NCBI RefSeq assembly: GCF_025998535.1
Contig: NZ_AP024233.1
Span: forward strand, 3,496,001-3,560,000
Length of the DNA stretch: 64,000 nt
Direction of reading: 5' to 3'
From: Desulfolithobacter dissulfuricans
GTDB lineage: Bacteria > Desulfobacterota > Desulfobulbia > Desulfobulbales > Desulfobulbaceae
The notes under the pieces are model-generated. The model searched no databases. It worked only from the letters and a program-made list of their open reading frames with translations, and was not told the DNA's origin. Position numbers and translations under genes: made by a program. Every line of letters starts with the position of its first letter. Within the stretch, counting starts at the first letter, position 1. Shown here one piece after another: positions 1 through 8,764 of this stretch.

Positions 1-303
1 AAAGGCCGACAGAAGCGAGATGATGATCTTGCCCACCGCGATCATCATGGCCATGATCAGGCTGTTGAAGAGCATAAGTCCCACCGACTGTTCCCGGGCG
101 TTGCCCACGCCCTGGACAAAGGTTTCCCGGAGGTTATGGAAGAACTGGTCACCGGGCCACAGGGGCAGGGGAATCTGGGTCATGCGTACCGCGTCGTGAC
201 TGGCGGCGACAAACGTGACCCAGATGGGGAAGGCGACCACCGCGATACCGAGCAGGAGAACGATATGGCTGAGCCAGCTGATCAGGGGTCGGCGTTCAAT
301 CAT
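1..303 (-). CDS. ugpE: sn-glycerol-3-phosphate ABC transporter permease UgpE (5' part)
   Basis: Partial gene: the first 101 codons are present and the rest lies beyond the left edge. The start is ATG at 303, two bases after the ugpA stop, so the two are translationally linked. The visible protein begins with a basic cytoplasmic tail, a first membrane helix (about residues 12-32) and then a periplasmic stretch that matches the N-terminus of UgpE, an inner-membrane permease of the MalG type. With UgpA it would form the channel for glycerol-3-phosphate delivered by UgpB. The ATPase UgpC is not in view and probably follows to the left. Family call rests on similarity and on its neighbours. Confidence 0.88.
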   Translation of the reverse strand, partial: MIERRPLISWLSHIVLLLGIAVVAFPIWVTFVAASHDAVRMTQIPLPLWPGDQFFHNLRETFVQGVGNAREQSVGLMLFNSLIMAMMIAVGKIIISLLSAF

Positions 304-305
304 GA

Positions 306-1187
306 CTAATACTCCACCTTGCGCTCTATGTAGCGGAACTGGATGACGGTCAGGCCGATGACAATGACCATCAGGATCACTGACTGGGCCGCCGAGCCGC
401 CCAGGTCCAGGCCGATGAACCCGTCATTGTACACCTTGTAGACCAGGATCTCGGTGGCCTTGGCCGGACCGCCCTTGGTCACCGCATGGACAATGCCGAA
501 GGTGTCGAAAAAGGCGTAAACGATGTTCATGACCAGGAGAAAAAAGGTGGTCGGTGAGATCAGGGGAAAGATGATGGTCCAGAACCGCCTGGCCGGGCCG
601 GCCCCGTCGATGGCCGCAGCCTCGATCAGGGACCTGGGGATGGCCTGCATCCCGGCGAGAAAAAAGAGAAAATTATAGCTGATCTGTTTCCAGGACGCGG
701 CCAGCACGATGAGGGCCATGGCCTGGTTGCCGTTTAAGCGGTAATTCCAGTCGTAGCCGATACCGTGCAGCATGTAGGATACGATGCCGAGCGTCGGGTC
801 AAAGAGAAACATCCACAGCGCCCCGGCCACGGCAGGAGCCACGGCATAGGGCCAGATGAGAAGCGTCCGGTAGACCGTGGTGCCGCGGACCACATGATCG
901 GCCATGGCGGCCAGGATCAGGGCGATACTGAGCGAGAGCGCGGCCACCAGCGAGGAAAAGACAATGGTCCGCAGAAACGAGTTGAAATAGATGTCGTCGC
1001 CAAAGAGCTGGACAAAGTTTTCAAACCAGACAAACTCGGTCTTCAGGCCAAAGGGATCTTCCACCAGCATGGACTGGTAGACCGCCTGGCTCGCCGGCCA
1101 GATGAAGAACACCAGGGTAATCAGCACCTGGGGCGCGACGAGCAGATACGGCAGGATAGAGGGTTTGAAATGGGTGCGTTTGATCAT
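306..1187 (-). CDS. ugpA: sn-glycerol-3-phosphate ABC transporter permease UgpA
   Basis: A 293-residue inner-membrane permease with about six helices. It keeps the N-terminal LPYLLVAPQ segment of UgpA/MalF-type proteins and the cytoplasmic EAA loop ([14 protein letters not shown], about residues 189-202) that docks on the ATPase. Residues over the whole length follow the E. coli UgpA pattern, for example PYAVAPAVA and [12 protein letters not shown]. It sits between ugpB (66-bp gap) and ugpE (2-bp gap), all on the minus strand, so one operon ugpB-ugpA-ugpE is likely. Role: half of the transmembrane channel for glycerol-3-phosphate or a glycerophosphodiester. Confidence 0.95.
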   Translation of the reverse strand: MIKRTHFKPSILPYLLVAPQVLITLVFFIWPASQAVYQSMLVEDPFGLKTEFVWFENFVQLFGDDIYFNSFLRTIVFSSLVAALSLSIALILAAMADHVVRGTTVYRTLLIWPYAVAPAVAGALWMFLFDPTLGIVSYMLHGIGYDWNYRLNGNQAMALIVLAASWKQISYNFLFFLAGMQAIPRSLIEAAAIDGAGPARRFWTIIFPLISPTTFFLLVMNIVYAFFDTFGIVHAVTKGGPAKATEILVYKVYNDGFIGLDLGGSAAQSVILMVIVIGLTVIQFRYIERKVEY

Positions 1188-1253
1188 GGGCAGGGGGCGG
1201 CGATGGAGGAGGAGCAGCCCTCATCCATCGCCGTGTTCCAAGGATTTTCTGAA

Positions 1254-2576
1254 TCAGCGGTTGGCCTTCTCGAATTTGCGCAGCAGTTTGTTGCCGCGGG
1301 CGACCGCGTCATCCATGGCCTGGGAGGCCGTTTTGGTTCCGTTCCAGATCGCCTCCATTTCCTCGTTGATGATGTCGCGTACCTGGACGTAGTTGCCGAA
1401 ACGAAGTCCGCGGGAGTTGGGGGTGGGGGTGTTGAGGCTCAGCTGCTTGATGGCTGTGTCGGTCCCCGGGTTTTTTTCATAGAAGCCCTGCTTCCTGCTC
1501 AGCTCATAGGCCGCGGTGGTGATCGGCACGTAGCCGGTCTCCTGGTGCCACCAGGCCTGGACATCGGGCGAGGAAAGATAGCTCATGAACTTGGCCACAC
1601 CCTTGTAGTCGCCCTTGGGATGTCCTTTGAGGACCCAGAGGGTGGCACCGCCGATGATGGAGTTCTGCGGGGAGTCGATGATGTCGGGGTAATAGGGCAG
1701 CATGGCCTGGCCGAACTCGAACTTGGCCTGCTTCTTGATCCCGCCGTAATAGGCCGAGGAGTTGAGCCACATGCCACACTCGCCGTTGGTGAACATGGGC
1801 AGGGAGTCGCCGCGGCGACCGCCGTACTGAAAGATTCTGCTCTGCTGCCAGCGGCCCACGTCGGCCATCACCCGCTTGACATGCTTGTTGTTGAAGGTGA
1901 ACTCGGTGTCCAGGCCGGCAAAACCGTTTTCCCTGGTACCCATGGGCAGGTTGTGCCAGGCGCTGAAGTTCTCCACCATGACCCAGGACTGCCAGCCAAA
2001 GGAAAATCCGCATTTATAGCCGGCATCGAGCAGTTTCTGCGAGGCGGTTTCCATCTCGGGCCAGGTTCTGGGCGGCTCGGCGATACCAGCTTTTTTGAAG
2101 GCGTCCTTGTTGTACCAGAGCACCGGCGTGGAGCTGTTGAAGGGCATGGAGAGCAGTTCGCCCTCCGGGGTCTGGTAGTAGCTGATCACGGCCGGGAGAA
2201 AGCCGGATTTGTCAAATTTTTCGCCCGCGTCTCTCATCATCTGCTCCACCGGGTAGACCGCGCCCCGGGCCGCCATCATGGTGGCGGTACCGACCTCGAA
2301 GACCTGGACGATATGGGGCTGCTTGTGTGCCCGGAAGGCGGCGATGGCCGCGGTCATGGTCTCGGTGTAATTACCCTTGTAGACCGGCACGACCTTGTAC
2401 TCGTTCTGGGTGGCGTTGAAATCACTGGCTATCTTGTTGACCCGTTCACCGTTGACACCGCCCATGGCGTGCCACCACTGGATCTCGGTCACAGCCCAGC
2501 TGTTTCCTGCCTGTATTCCGGTAACCACCGTGGCCATGGCCAGACTCAGGAAAAAGGTTTTGGCGGGTTTTCGCAT
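1254..2576 (-). CDS. ugpB: sn-glycerol-3-phosphate ABC transporter substrate-binding protein UgpB
   Basis: A 440-residue periplasmic binding protein, nearly the same length as E. coli UgpB. It has a Sec signal peptide with a hydrophobic core and likely cleavage after about residue 28 (NSWA). UgpB-like blocks include VYKGNY, EVGTATMMA, PFNSSTPVLWYNKDAFKKAG, FSAWHNLP and GFYEKNPG. The start is supported by a good ribosome site, AAAGGAG, seven bases upstream. It is the first gene of the ugp unit and lies 236 bp after glpK. High binding-protein output relative to the permeases would be normal; no internal terminator was seen in the 66 bp before ugpA. Confidence 0.96.
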   Translation of the reverse strand: MRKPAKTFFLSLAMATVVTGIQAGNSWAVTEIQWWHAMGGVNGERVNKIASDFNATQNEYKVVPVYKGNYTETMTAAIAAFRAHKQPHIVQVFEVGTATMMAARGAVYPVEQMMRDAGEKFDKSGFLPAVISYYQTPEGELLSMPFNSSTPVLWYNKDAFKKAGIAEPPRTWPEMETASQKLLDAGYKCGFSFGWQSWVMVENFSAWHNLPMGTRENGFAGLDTEFTFNNKHVKRVMADVGRWQQSRIFQYGGRRGDSLPMFTNGECGMWLNSSAYYGGIKKQAKFEFGQAMLPYYPDIIDSPQNSIIGGATLWVLKGHPKGDYKGVAKFMSYLSSPDVQAWWHQETGYVPITTAAYELSRKQGFYEKNPGTDTAIKQLSLNTPTPNSRGLRFGNYVQVRDIINEEMEAIWNGTKTASQAMDDAVARGNKLLRKFEKANR

Positions 2577-2812
2577 GGTTGTCTCCTTTCTGTTGCTGTT
2601 TATCAGGTGGGTTGCATGCCCGCAGCATCCGGTGCTGCGAAAATCATCGGCCCGACACGGAGGGTGAGGCCGTCTGTTGCATGGGCCAGGCCCTGCCGGT
2701 GACCCATGGCAGGACCTTGTTTTCAGCGGCCAGGGTACACGATTTATCGGTTCATTTCATCACAACACCTTGATTCTAATCAAAAAATAATATTTCAGGG
2801 TATTGTGGTATC
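2577..2812 (-). promoter_or_regulatory. glpK-ugpB spacer with a 6-2-6 inverted repeat
   Basis: This AT-richer spacer holds a perfect inverted repeat TTGATT-CT-AATCAA at 2770-2783 just downstream of glpK, next to an A/T run. It could be a weak terminator for glpK or an operator/promoter part for ugpB. No convincing -35/-10 pair was identified, so the promoter assignment is a guess. Confidence 0.3.
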
Positions 2813-4309
2813 TCAGCGGCGGCTCAGCGTTCTCCGGACCGCGTCCTGCCAGCCGCTGTACTTGGTCGCCCGGGTGGCCTCGTCCAGGCCGGGAAGAAAC
2901 CGGTGGTCCTGTTTCCACGAGGCGGCGAACCGGTCCGGAGGCGGGCAGATTCCTGTCTGCAGGCCGGCCAGGTAGGCGGCGCCCAGGGCCGTGGTCTCGA
3001 GGATACGCGGCCGGTCCACCGGGGCGTTGAGGATATCGGCGAGGAACTGCATGGTCCAGTCCGAGGCCACCATGCCGCCATCCACCCGGAGCACGGTTTC
3101 CCGGCCGGGCATCCCGCTCCAGTCGCGGCCCATGGCCTCCAGCAGGTCCCTGGTCTGGTAGCAGACCGATTCCAGGGCGGCCCGGGCAAACTCCGCCGGG
3201 CCGGTGGAGCGGGTCAGTCCGAACATGGCGCCCCGGCTTTCCGCATCCCAGTAGGGCGCCCCCATGCCGGTGAATGCCGGTACCAGGTAAACATTCTGGC
3301 GCTCGTCGGCCTGGCGGGCCAGGGTGCCTGATTCGGCGGCGTTTCTGATGATACCCAGACTGTCGCGCAGCCACTGCACGGCGGCCCCGGCAATGAAGAT
3401 GGATCCCTCCAGGGCATAGGTGGGCCGGCTGCCGAGCTGGATGCCGATGGTGGTCAGCAACCGGTTGGTGGAGCGGACCGGCTGGTCACCGGTATTGAGC
3501 ACGGCAAAGCAGCCGGTGCCGTAGGTCGATTTGAGCATCCCGGGCTCGAAACAGGCCTGGCCCACCAGGGCGGCCTGCTGGTCACCGGCAATACCGCCGA
3601 TGGGGATGGGGTGGCCGAGCAGGTCGGGATCCGTGGTGCCGAAGTCAGCGGCGCTGTCCCGGACTTCGGGGAGAATGTCCTCGGGAATGGTGAACAGGTC
3701 AAGCAGTTCCCGGTCCCAGGCCCCGGTATGGATATTGTACAGCATGGTCCGGGAGGCGTTGGTGGCATCGGTGGCATGCACCCGGCCACCGGTAAGCTTC
3801 CAGAGGAGAAAGGTGTCCACGGTGCCGAAAGCCAGTTGACCCCGGGCAGCCCTGTCCCTGGCACCGTCCACGTGGTCCAGGATCCAGGCCGCCTTGGTGG
3901 CGGAAAAATAGGGATCCAGGAGAAGGCCGCTCCTTGAGACCACCAGCTCTTCATGCCCTTCGTTCTTCAGGGATTCGCAGTGATCGCTGGTCCGGCGGTC
4001 CTGCCAGACGATGGCCCGGTGGATGGGGCGGCCGGTTTCCCGGTCCCAGATGATGGTGGTCTCCCGCTGGTTGGTGATGCCGATGGCGGCGATGTCGGCA
4101 CCGGTCAGCCCGGTCTTCTTCAGGACCTCTCGGCAGGTGGTGATGGTGGTCTGCCAGAGGTCGTCGGGTTCGTGTTCCACCCAGCCCGAAGCGGGATAAT
4201 GCTGCGGAAACTCCTGCTGGGCGACACCGATGATCTCCAGGTTACGGTTAAAGACAATGGCCCGGCCCGATGTGGTCCCCTGGTCAATGGCAAGGATGTG
4301 TGGATTCAT
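2813..4309 (-). CDS. glpK: glycerol kinase
   Basis: A 498-residue FGGY-family sugar kinase that phosphorylates glycerol with ATP to sn-glycerol-3-phosphate in the cytoplasm. Seen: the N-terminal phosphate-binding loop ([13 protein letters not shown]), the [15 protein letters not shown] and IVWQDRRT blocks typical of GlpK, and the C-terminal ATP-site region with GAAVQWLRD and VDGGM. Start chosen at 4309 because the protein from [13 protein letters not shown] aligns with family N-termini; the open frame runs 31 codons further up without family similarity. Placed upstream of ugpB-A-E on the same strand, it joins phosphorylation to uptake of glycerol compounds. Confidence 0.96.
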   Translation of the reverse strand: MNPHILAIDQGTTSGRAIVFNRNLEIIGVAQQEFPQHYPASGWVEHEPDDLWQTTITTCREVLKKTGLTGADIAAIGITNQRETTIIWDRETGRPIHRAIVWQDRRTSDHCESLKNEGHEELVVSRSGLLLDPYFSATKAAWILDHVDGARDRAARGQLAFGTVDTFLLWKLTGGRVHATDATNASRTMLYNIHTGAWDRELLDLFTIPEDILPEVRDSAADFGTTDPDLLGHPIPIGGIAGDQQAALVGQACFEPGMLKSTYGTGCFAVLNTGDQPVRSTNRLLTTIGIQLGSRPTYALEGSIFIAGAAVQWLRDSLGIIRNAAESGTLARQADERQNVYLVPAFTGMGAPYWDAESRGAMFGLTRSTGPAEFARAALESVCYQTRDLLEAMGRDWSGMPGRETVLRVDGGMVASDWTMQFLADILNAPVDRPRILETTALGAAYLAGLQTGICPPPDRFAASWKQDHRFLPGLDEATRATKYSGWQDAVRRTLSRR

Positions 4310-4670
4310 GATATGCGCCCCCGGGTTGGCTCGAGGTCCCGAGCCTGCTTGGTAACGGTCCTGGTGCCCGGTTTCGGCGCCCTGGAGAGGGGGAATGGGC
4401 ACCGAAACCAGACGGGTGACTTGCTTTTTGGAAAAAGGGCGGGGTCAGAATTCAGCAGGCTGGTTTCAAACGAAAGATGCCGAGCTTTCATAACGCCCCT
4501 ATATGAAAACAGTATCGTAGATCAGCAGGATGTGCAACAAAATCACAGCCTGATTTTTCCGATTACCTGTGACCAAAGAGAATGGATTGGTTATGGTGGG
4601 CAAAATTTCTTTTGCTTTAAAGGGTTAGCAAAGGTATCACCCTTTGTGTTCCGATGCTCGTGGTAAAGAG
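4310..4670. other. intergenic region between divergent glpK and bmp operons
   Basis: No gene is supported here. An open frame on the minus strand starts at 4491 and overlaps the glpK start, but has no family similarity and no ribosome site, so I treat it as chance. The region must hold the glpK promoter (minus); I could not pick one with confidence. Confidence 0.5.
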
Positions 4671-4700
4671 TTGACAGAACTCTTTTTCCTGTCCTAATAT
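4671..4700 (+). promoter_or_regulatory. sigma-70 type promoter for the bmp purine-uptake operon
   Basis: TTGACA at 4671-4676 and TAATAT at 4695-4700 with an 18-bp spacer, an almost ideal housekeeping promoter. It lies 105 bp before the first gene, leaving a leader of roughly 95 bases. Confidence 0.75.
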
Positions 4701-4720
4701 GGCGCTTTCCAATGCGGTCT

Positions 4721-4750
4721 CCATGGTCGTGACATGGATGATTTTCCATG
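4721..4750 (+). promoter_or_regulatory. leader with two mutually exclusive short hairpins
   Basis: CCATG (4721-4725) can pair with CATGG (4733-4737), and CATGGA (4733-4738) can instead pair with TCCATG (4745-4750); the middle arm is shared. A further A/T hairpin (GTAG..AAAAA with TTTTT..CTAC) ends just before the ribosome site. Alternative pairing suggests a possible RNA switch or attenuator, but the arms are short and no known purine aptamer core is visible. Confidence 0.3.
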
Positions 4751-4805
4751 CAGAAACACGGAACATGGGTAGCGAAAAAACTGTTTTTCTACTGGAGGGA
4801 GAACA

Positions 4806-5867
4806 ATGCGTAGATTGGTGATGTTGCTGGTTCTGGCTGTGGCCATGCTCTGTGGAGGCCCGGCCCCTGAGGCCAGGGAGATGCAGGTGGGCTTTATTTA
4901 TGTTTCGCCCATCGGTGATGCGGGCTGGTCCTATGCCCACGATCTGGGCCGCCAGGCGGTGGAGAAGCTGCCCGGGGTCACGACCTCCTATGTGGAGGCG
5001 GTAAAAGAGGGCCCGGACGCCGAGCGGGTCATTCTCAACATGGCGCGCAAGGGCTATGATCTGATCTTTGCCACCAGCTACGGCTACATGGACCCCATGC
5101 TCAAAGTGGCCAAACGGTTCCCCAAGACGGTGTTCATGCACTGCTCAGGTTTCAAGACCGCCCCCAACATGGGTAACTATTTCGGCCGGATGTACCAGGC
5201 CCGCTACCTGACCGGCATGGTGGCCGGCGCCATGACCAAATCAAACGTGATCGGCTATGTGGCCGCCTTCCCCATCCCCGAGGTTATCCGCGGCATCAAT
5301 GCCTTTGCCCTTGGTGCCCGGGCTGTCAATCCCAAGGCCCAGGTGCGGGTGGTCTGGACCAAGAGCTGGTATGATCCGGTAACGGAAAAGGAGGCCGCCA
5401 AGAGCCTGCTCGACGTGGGTGCCGACGTGCTGACCCAGCACCAGGATTCCCCTTCTGCCCAGGAAGCGGCCCAGGAAAAGGGGGTCTACTCCATCGGCTA
5501 TAACTCCGACATGTCCAAGTTCGCGCCCAGGGCCCACCTGACCGCGGCCATCTGGAACTGGGCCCCGTTCTACGTGGAGACCGTGAAAAAGGTCCAGAAC
5601 CACACCTGGAAAACCGGTTCCTTCTGGCCCGGCATCGAGACCGGTATTGTCGATATTGCCCCGTTCGCGCCCATGGTCCCGGAAGAGGTCCAGAAACGCG
5701 TTCTGGCCATGAAAGAGGACCTCAAGGCCGGCCGGGCCGATGTCTTTGTCGGTCCCGTCAGGGACCAGAGTGGCAAGATGCGGATTCCGGCGGGCCAGAA
5801 GGCCGCGGACAAGGATCTGCTCGGCATGACCTGGTTTGTCGAGGGCGTCATCGGGACGGTGGAATAA
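4806..5867 (+). CDS. BMP-family ABC transporter substrate-binding protein
   Basis: A 353-residue periplasmic binding protein of the BMP/PnrA (purine nucleoside) family. Signal peptide at about residues 1-23; there is a Cys at 16 but the preceding AML does not fit a lipobox, so a soluble periplasmic form is more likely. Family blocks include FIYVSPIGDAGWSYAHD, IFATSYGYMDPM and NYFGRMYQARYLTG. Ribosome site GGAGGGAGAAC precedes ATG. It heads a plus-strand unit with two permeases, a purine phosphoribosyltransferase and the ATPase; this context supports a purine base or nucleoside as ligand, though the exact ligand cannot be read from sequence. Confidence 0.88.
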   Translation: MRRLVMLLVLAVAMLCGGPAPEAREMQVGFIYVSPIGDAGWSYAHDLGRQAVEKLPGVTTSYVEAVKEGPDAERVILNMARKGYDLIFATSYGYMDPMLKVAKRFPKTVFMHCSGFKTAPNMGNYFGRMYQARYLTGMVAGAMTKSNVIGYVAAFPIPEVIRGINAFALGARAVNPKAQVRVVWTKSWYDPVTEKEAAKSLLDVGADVLTQHQDSPSAQEAAQEKGVYSIGYNSDMSKFAPRAHLTAAIWNWAPFYVETVKKVQNHTWKTGSFWPGIETGIVDIAPFAPMVPEEVQKRVLAMKEDLKAGRADVFVGPVRDQSGKMRIPAGQKAADKDLLGMTWFVEGVIGTVE

Positions 5868-5884
5868 CCAGCCCCGACATCCAT

Positions 5885-6131
5885 CCTGAATCCGTGAAGC
5901 TGGAATTTCGCCGCAGCCGCCAGGTAAGCGTAGACTCCGGGAAGAGGCCCATTGATTAGAGTGACGTTCTATCAATGGGTTGATGACGCAGCGGATGCGG
6001 TGAAAGTACAGCTCCCGGAGGGCGGCTCCATTGCGATGGGTGAAAAGAAACATCTCAGGTTATCTTTCTTTTTTTGTTGTGATTTAAGGCAGATAACAAA
6101 AAAACAATAATTTTTCCGTCACGGATTCAGG
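5885..6131. repeat. spacer bounded by 13-bp inverted repeats, with an internal hairpin
   Basis: CCTGAATCCGTGA at 5885-5897 is repeated inverted as TCACGGATTCAGG at 6119-6131, bracketing nearly the whole gap between the binding protein and the first permease. Inside, CCCATTGAT (5948-5956) pairs with ATCAATGGG (5971-5979), extendable by AGA/TCT. It could be a small non-autonomous mobile element or an RNA structure that lets the binding protein be made in excess over the membrane parts. No target duplication was found. Confidence 0.5.
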
Positions 6132-6134
6132 TCC

Positions 6135-7199
6135 ATGTTAGGCTTTCGTATACAGAGGCGGGATAAGCCGCTGGGCTTCTATTCCGCCTTTGTCGTTCTG
6201 GCGGCAGTGGTGCTGGCCCTGCTCTTTTCCGGTGGTATCCTGGCCCTGCGCGGTACCCCGCCGGTGGAGGGCATGCGGGTGCTGCTGCAGTCCGCCTTCG
6301 GTTCCCGCTGGGCCCTGGAGGATTCCCTGGCCAAGGCGGTACCCATATTTCTCTGTTCGCTGGGGGTGGGGGTTACCTTCCGTCTCCAGATCTGGAACAT
6401 CGGCGCTGAAGGGCAGTACGCCATGGGCGCGGTGGGTGCCACCTGGGCCGCCCTGACCCTGCCTGGCCTGCCATGGTACCTGCTCCTGCCCCTCATGGGG
6501 CTGGTCTCGTTCGGGGCCGGAGCGGTGTGGGGGTTGGTGCCGGCCTTCTTTCGGCTGCGCTGGCAGGTGAACGAGATCATCGTCACCCTGATGTTCAACT
6601 ACATCGCCATTCTGTTTCTGGAATTTCTCGTCTACGGTGCCTGGAAGGATCCGGTCAGTTTCGGCTTCCCCATGACGCCGACCTTTTCCGACAACGCCAT
6701 CATCCCCATGATCGGTATGACCCGGCTGAACTGGGGCATCGTGGTCTGTGTCCTGGCCGGAATCGCGATCTGGGTTTTCTTCCGCTATACCCGGCTGGGA
6801 TTTGAGCTGGCCGCCTGCGGGGAGAACGTCCGCGCGGCCCGCTACGCCGGCATGCCCTATAACCTGCTTGTCTACCTGGTCATGGGCTTTTCCGGCGGCC
6901 TGGCCGGCTGGGCCGCCTGTATCGAGGTCTCGGCCAACCTGAACCGGCTCCAGCCCTCGGTCATGGCCGGCTACGGCTACACGGCCATTGTCGTGGCCTG
7001 GCTGGCCAGGCTCAATCCGCTGGCCATCGCCGTGGCCTCCTTTCTCCTGGCCGGGCTGCGGGTGGGTACCGAAAACCTGCAGCTGGAGTTGCAGGTTCCG
7101 TCCGCCTTCGGCTCGATCATGGAAGGACTGATCCTGCTCACTGTACTGGCGGGCAGTTTCTTTATCGATTACCAGGTGCGCAGACGAGGTCGGTTATGA
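6135..7199 (+). CDS. purine/nucleoside ABC transporter permease (BPD_transp_2 family)
   Basis: A 354-residue inner-membrane permease of the branched-chain/ribose-type family (YufP/NupP branch), with about nine to ten hydrophobic helices. Seen: WNIGAEGQYAMGAVGA, RLRWQVNEIIVTLMFNYIA and VMAGYGYTAIVVAWLARLNP, all characteristic of the BMP-linked permeases. It overlaps the next permease by 4 bp (ATGA), so the two are co-translated and probably form a heterodimeric channel served by the double ATPase encoded at 8765-10300. The ribosome site is weak. Confidence 0.9.
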   Translation: MLGFRIQRRDKPLGFYSAFVVLAAVVLALLFSGGILALRGTPPVEGMRVLLQSAFGSRWALEDSLAKAVPIFLCSLGVGVTFRLQIWNIGAEGQYAMGAVGATWAALTLPGLPWYLLLPLMGLVSFGAGAVWGLVPAFFRLRWQVNEIIVTLMFNYIAILFLEFLVYGAWKDPVSFGFPMTPTFSDNAIIPMIGMTRLNWGIVVCVLAGIAIWVFFRYTRLGFELAACGENVRAARYAGMPYNLLVYLVMGFSGGLAGWAACIEVSANLNRLQPSVMAGYGYTAIVVAWLARLNPLAIAVASFLLAGLRVGTENLQLELQVPSAFGSIMEGLILLTVLAGSFFIDYQVRRRGRL

Positions 7200-8116
7200 A
7201 CATGGAAATTATCATCCCCCTGCTGGCCGCCGCGGTCCAGTCAGGGACCCCGATCCTGTATGCCACCCTGGGCGAAATATTCACCGAACGATCCGGTGTG
7301 CTCAATCTCGGCGTTGAAGGGATCATGTTTGTCGGAGCGCTGGTGGCCTTTATCACCGCCCGGGTGACCGGCGATCCCTGGCTGGGGCTGGTGGCCGGTG
7401 GTGTCTCCGGTGCCCTGCTGGCTGGACTGCATGGCCTGGTGTGCCTGAACTTTCTCGGCAACCAGGTGGTTTCCGGCCTGGCGCTCACCATTCTCGGCAC
7501 CGGCATGGGAAATTATTTCGGTACTTCGTTCGTCGGCCTGCAGGCCCCGGGATTCTATCCTCTGGATGTTCCCGGTCTTGCCGATCTGCCGCTGGTCGGA
7601 CCGGTGTTTTTCCACCAGGACCTGCTGGTCTACTGTTCCTATCTGCTGGTGCCCATGCTGTGGTATTTCTTCCAGTATACCCGCTGGGGCCTGCGGCTGC
7701 GAGCGGCCGGAGAGAATCCAGACGCGGCCGAGGCCGCCGGCATCAGCGTGCTGGGCTACCGGTGGGGGGGTATCCTGGTCGGCGGGTTTCTCGGCGGCCT
7801 GGGCGGCAGCTATCTCTCCCTGGCCTATACCCATCTCTGGGCCACCAACATCACTGCCGGCCGCGGCTGGATCGCCGTAGGCCTGGTGATCTTTGCTTTC
7901 TGGAAGCCCGGCCGGGCCCTGCTGGGAGCCTACCTGTTCGGCGGGGTCATGGCCTTCCAGTTCCGGCTCCAGGCCATGGGCACGGCCCTGCCCTCATCCC
8001 TGCTGCTCATGCTGCCCTACGGACTGACGGTCCTGGTGCTGATCCTGGCCTATGTGCGTGGCCAGGGTACCAAGGCCCCGGCAGCGCTGGGCGTGAACCT
8101 GGAGCCCAGGGAATAG
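7196..8116 (+). CDS. purine/nucleoside ABC transporter permease (second subunit)
   Basis: A 306-residue partner permease of the YufQ/NupQ branch. Family blocks: TLGEIFTERSGVLNLGVEGIM near the N-terminus, RAAGENPDAAEAAGI in the cytoplasmic loop, and GRGWIAVGLVIFAFWKPGRA. Around eight to nine membrane helices. Start overlaps the stop of the first permease. Together they form the membrane channel of the importer; the ATPase and binding protein are in the same operon. Confidence 0.9.
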   Translation: MNMEIIIPLLAAAVQSGTPILYATLGEIFTERSGVLNLGVEGIMFVGALVAFITARVTGDPWLGLVAGGVSGALLAGLHGLVCLNFLGNQVVSGLALTILGTGMGNYFGTSFVGLQAPGFYPLDVPGLADLPLVGPVFFHQDLLVYCSYLLVPMLWYFFQYTRWGLRLRAAGENPDAAEAAGISVLGYRWGGILVGGFLGGLGGSYLSLAYTHLWATNITAGRGWIAVGLVIFAFWKPGRALLGAYLFGGVMAFQFRLQAMGTALPSSLLLMLPYGLTVLVLILAYVRGQGTKAPAALGVNLEPRE

Positions 8117-8187
8117 GGCGGGGACTCCGGGTGGCTGCGGATGGACAGTAACAGCAAAACCAAAAAAATCAGCTTAAGGCACAGCTC

Positions 8188-8673
8188 ATGAGTGAAAAAT
8201 CCCGCTACACCCAGACCTATCCCATCTCCTGGGAACAACTGCACCGTGACTCCAAGGCTCTGGCCTGGAAATTGCTCGAGATGGACTTTTTTGAAGGGAT
8301 CATCGCCATCACCAGGGGAGGCCTGGTGCCGGCGGCCATTATTGCCCGGGAACTGGATATCCGGGTGGTGGACACGGTCTGCGTGGCCTCGTATGACTGG
8401 CAGAACCAGAAGGGCGAGATCGAGATCCACAAGGCCGTGGACCACGGCGGCACCGGGTGGCTTATCGTCGATGACCTGGTGGACACCGGCCGGACCGCCG
8501 ATGTGGTCAGGAAAATGCTGCCCAAGGCGCATTTTTCCTCGGTCTACGCCAAGCCGGCAGGCAAGCCGCTGGTGGACACCTATGTCACCGAAGTGAGCCA
8601 GAACACCTGGATTCTCTTTCCCTGGGATGCGGAATCCCAGTTTGTCAAACCCATTGTCGGACGCCGGGACTGA
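8188..8673 (+). CDS. gpt: xanthine/guanine phosphoribosyltransferase
   Basis: A 161-residue enzyme of the enterobacterial Gpt type, which converts xanthine, guanine or hypoxanthine plus PRPP into the nucleotide. The PRPP-binding motif is [12 protein letters not shown] (about residues 92-103); [16 protein letters not shown] and [14 protein letters not shown] also match Gpt. Start ATG follows an AAGG element. It stands between permease and ATPase genes of the importer, so salvage of the imported purine is directly coupled to uptake. This embedded position is the best clue to the importer's substrate. Confidence 0.92.
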   Translation: MSEKSRYTQTYPISWEQLHRDSKALAWKLLEMDFFEGIIAITRGGLVPAAIIARELDIRVVDTVCVASYDWQNQKGEIEIHKAVDHGGTGWLIVDDLVDTGRTADVVRKMLPKAHFSSVYAKPAGKPLVDTYVTEVSQNTWILFPWDAESQFVKPIVGRRD

Positions 8674-8764
8674 GCGTTGACTGCCCGGGCGCGGCTGCGC
8701 TGCAGGTCGGTCTCCGTCCGGGGCGGCAGGGACAGGCAGATGACTATGTTAAGGATGGCATGAC

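Noticed and set aside
765-2702. A 645-codon open frame on the plus strand opposite ugpA and ugpB
   Set aside because: It mirrors two well-supported genes, has a His/Gly/Asp-rich composition typical of antisense frames in GC-rich DNA, and shows no domain.
4306-4491. A 61-codon frame upstream of and overlapping the glpK start
   Set aside because: No ribosome site, no similarity, and it overlaps the start region of a certain gene.
4701-4805. Known purine riboswitch upstream of the purine-uptake operon
   Set aside because: The conserved three-way junction core and its loop pair are not present; only short generic hairpins are seen.
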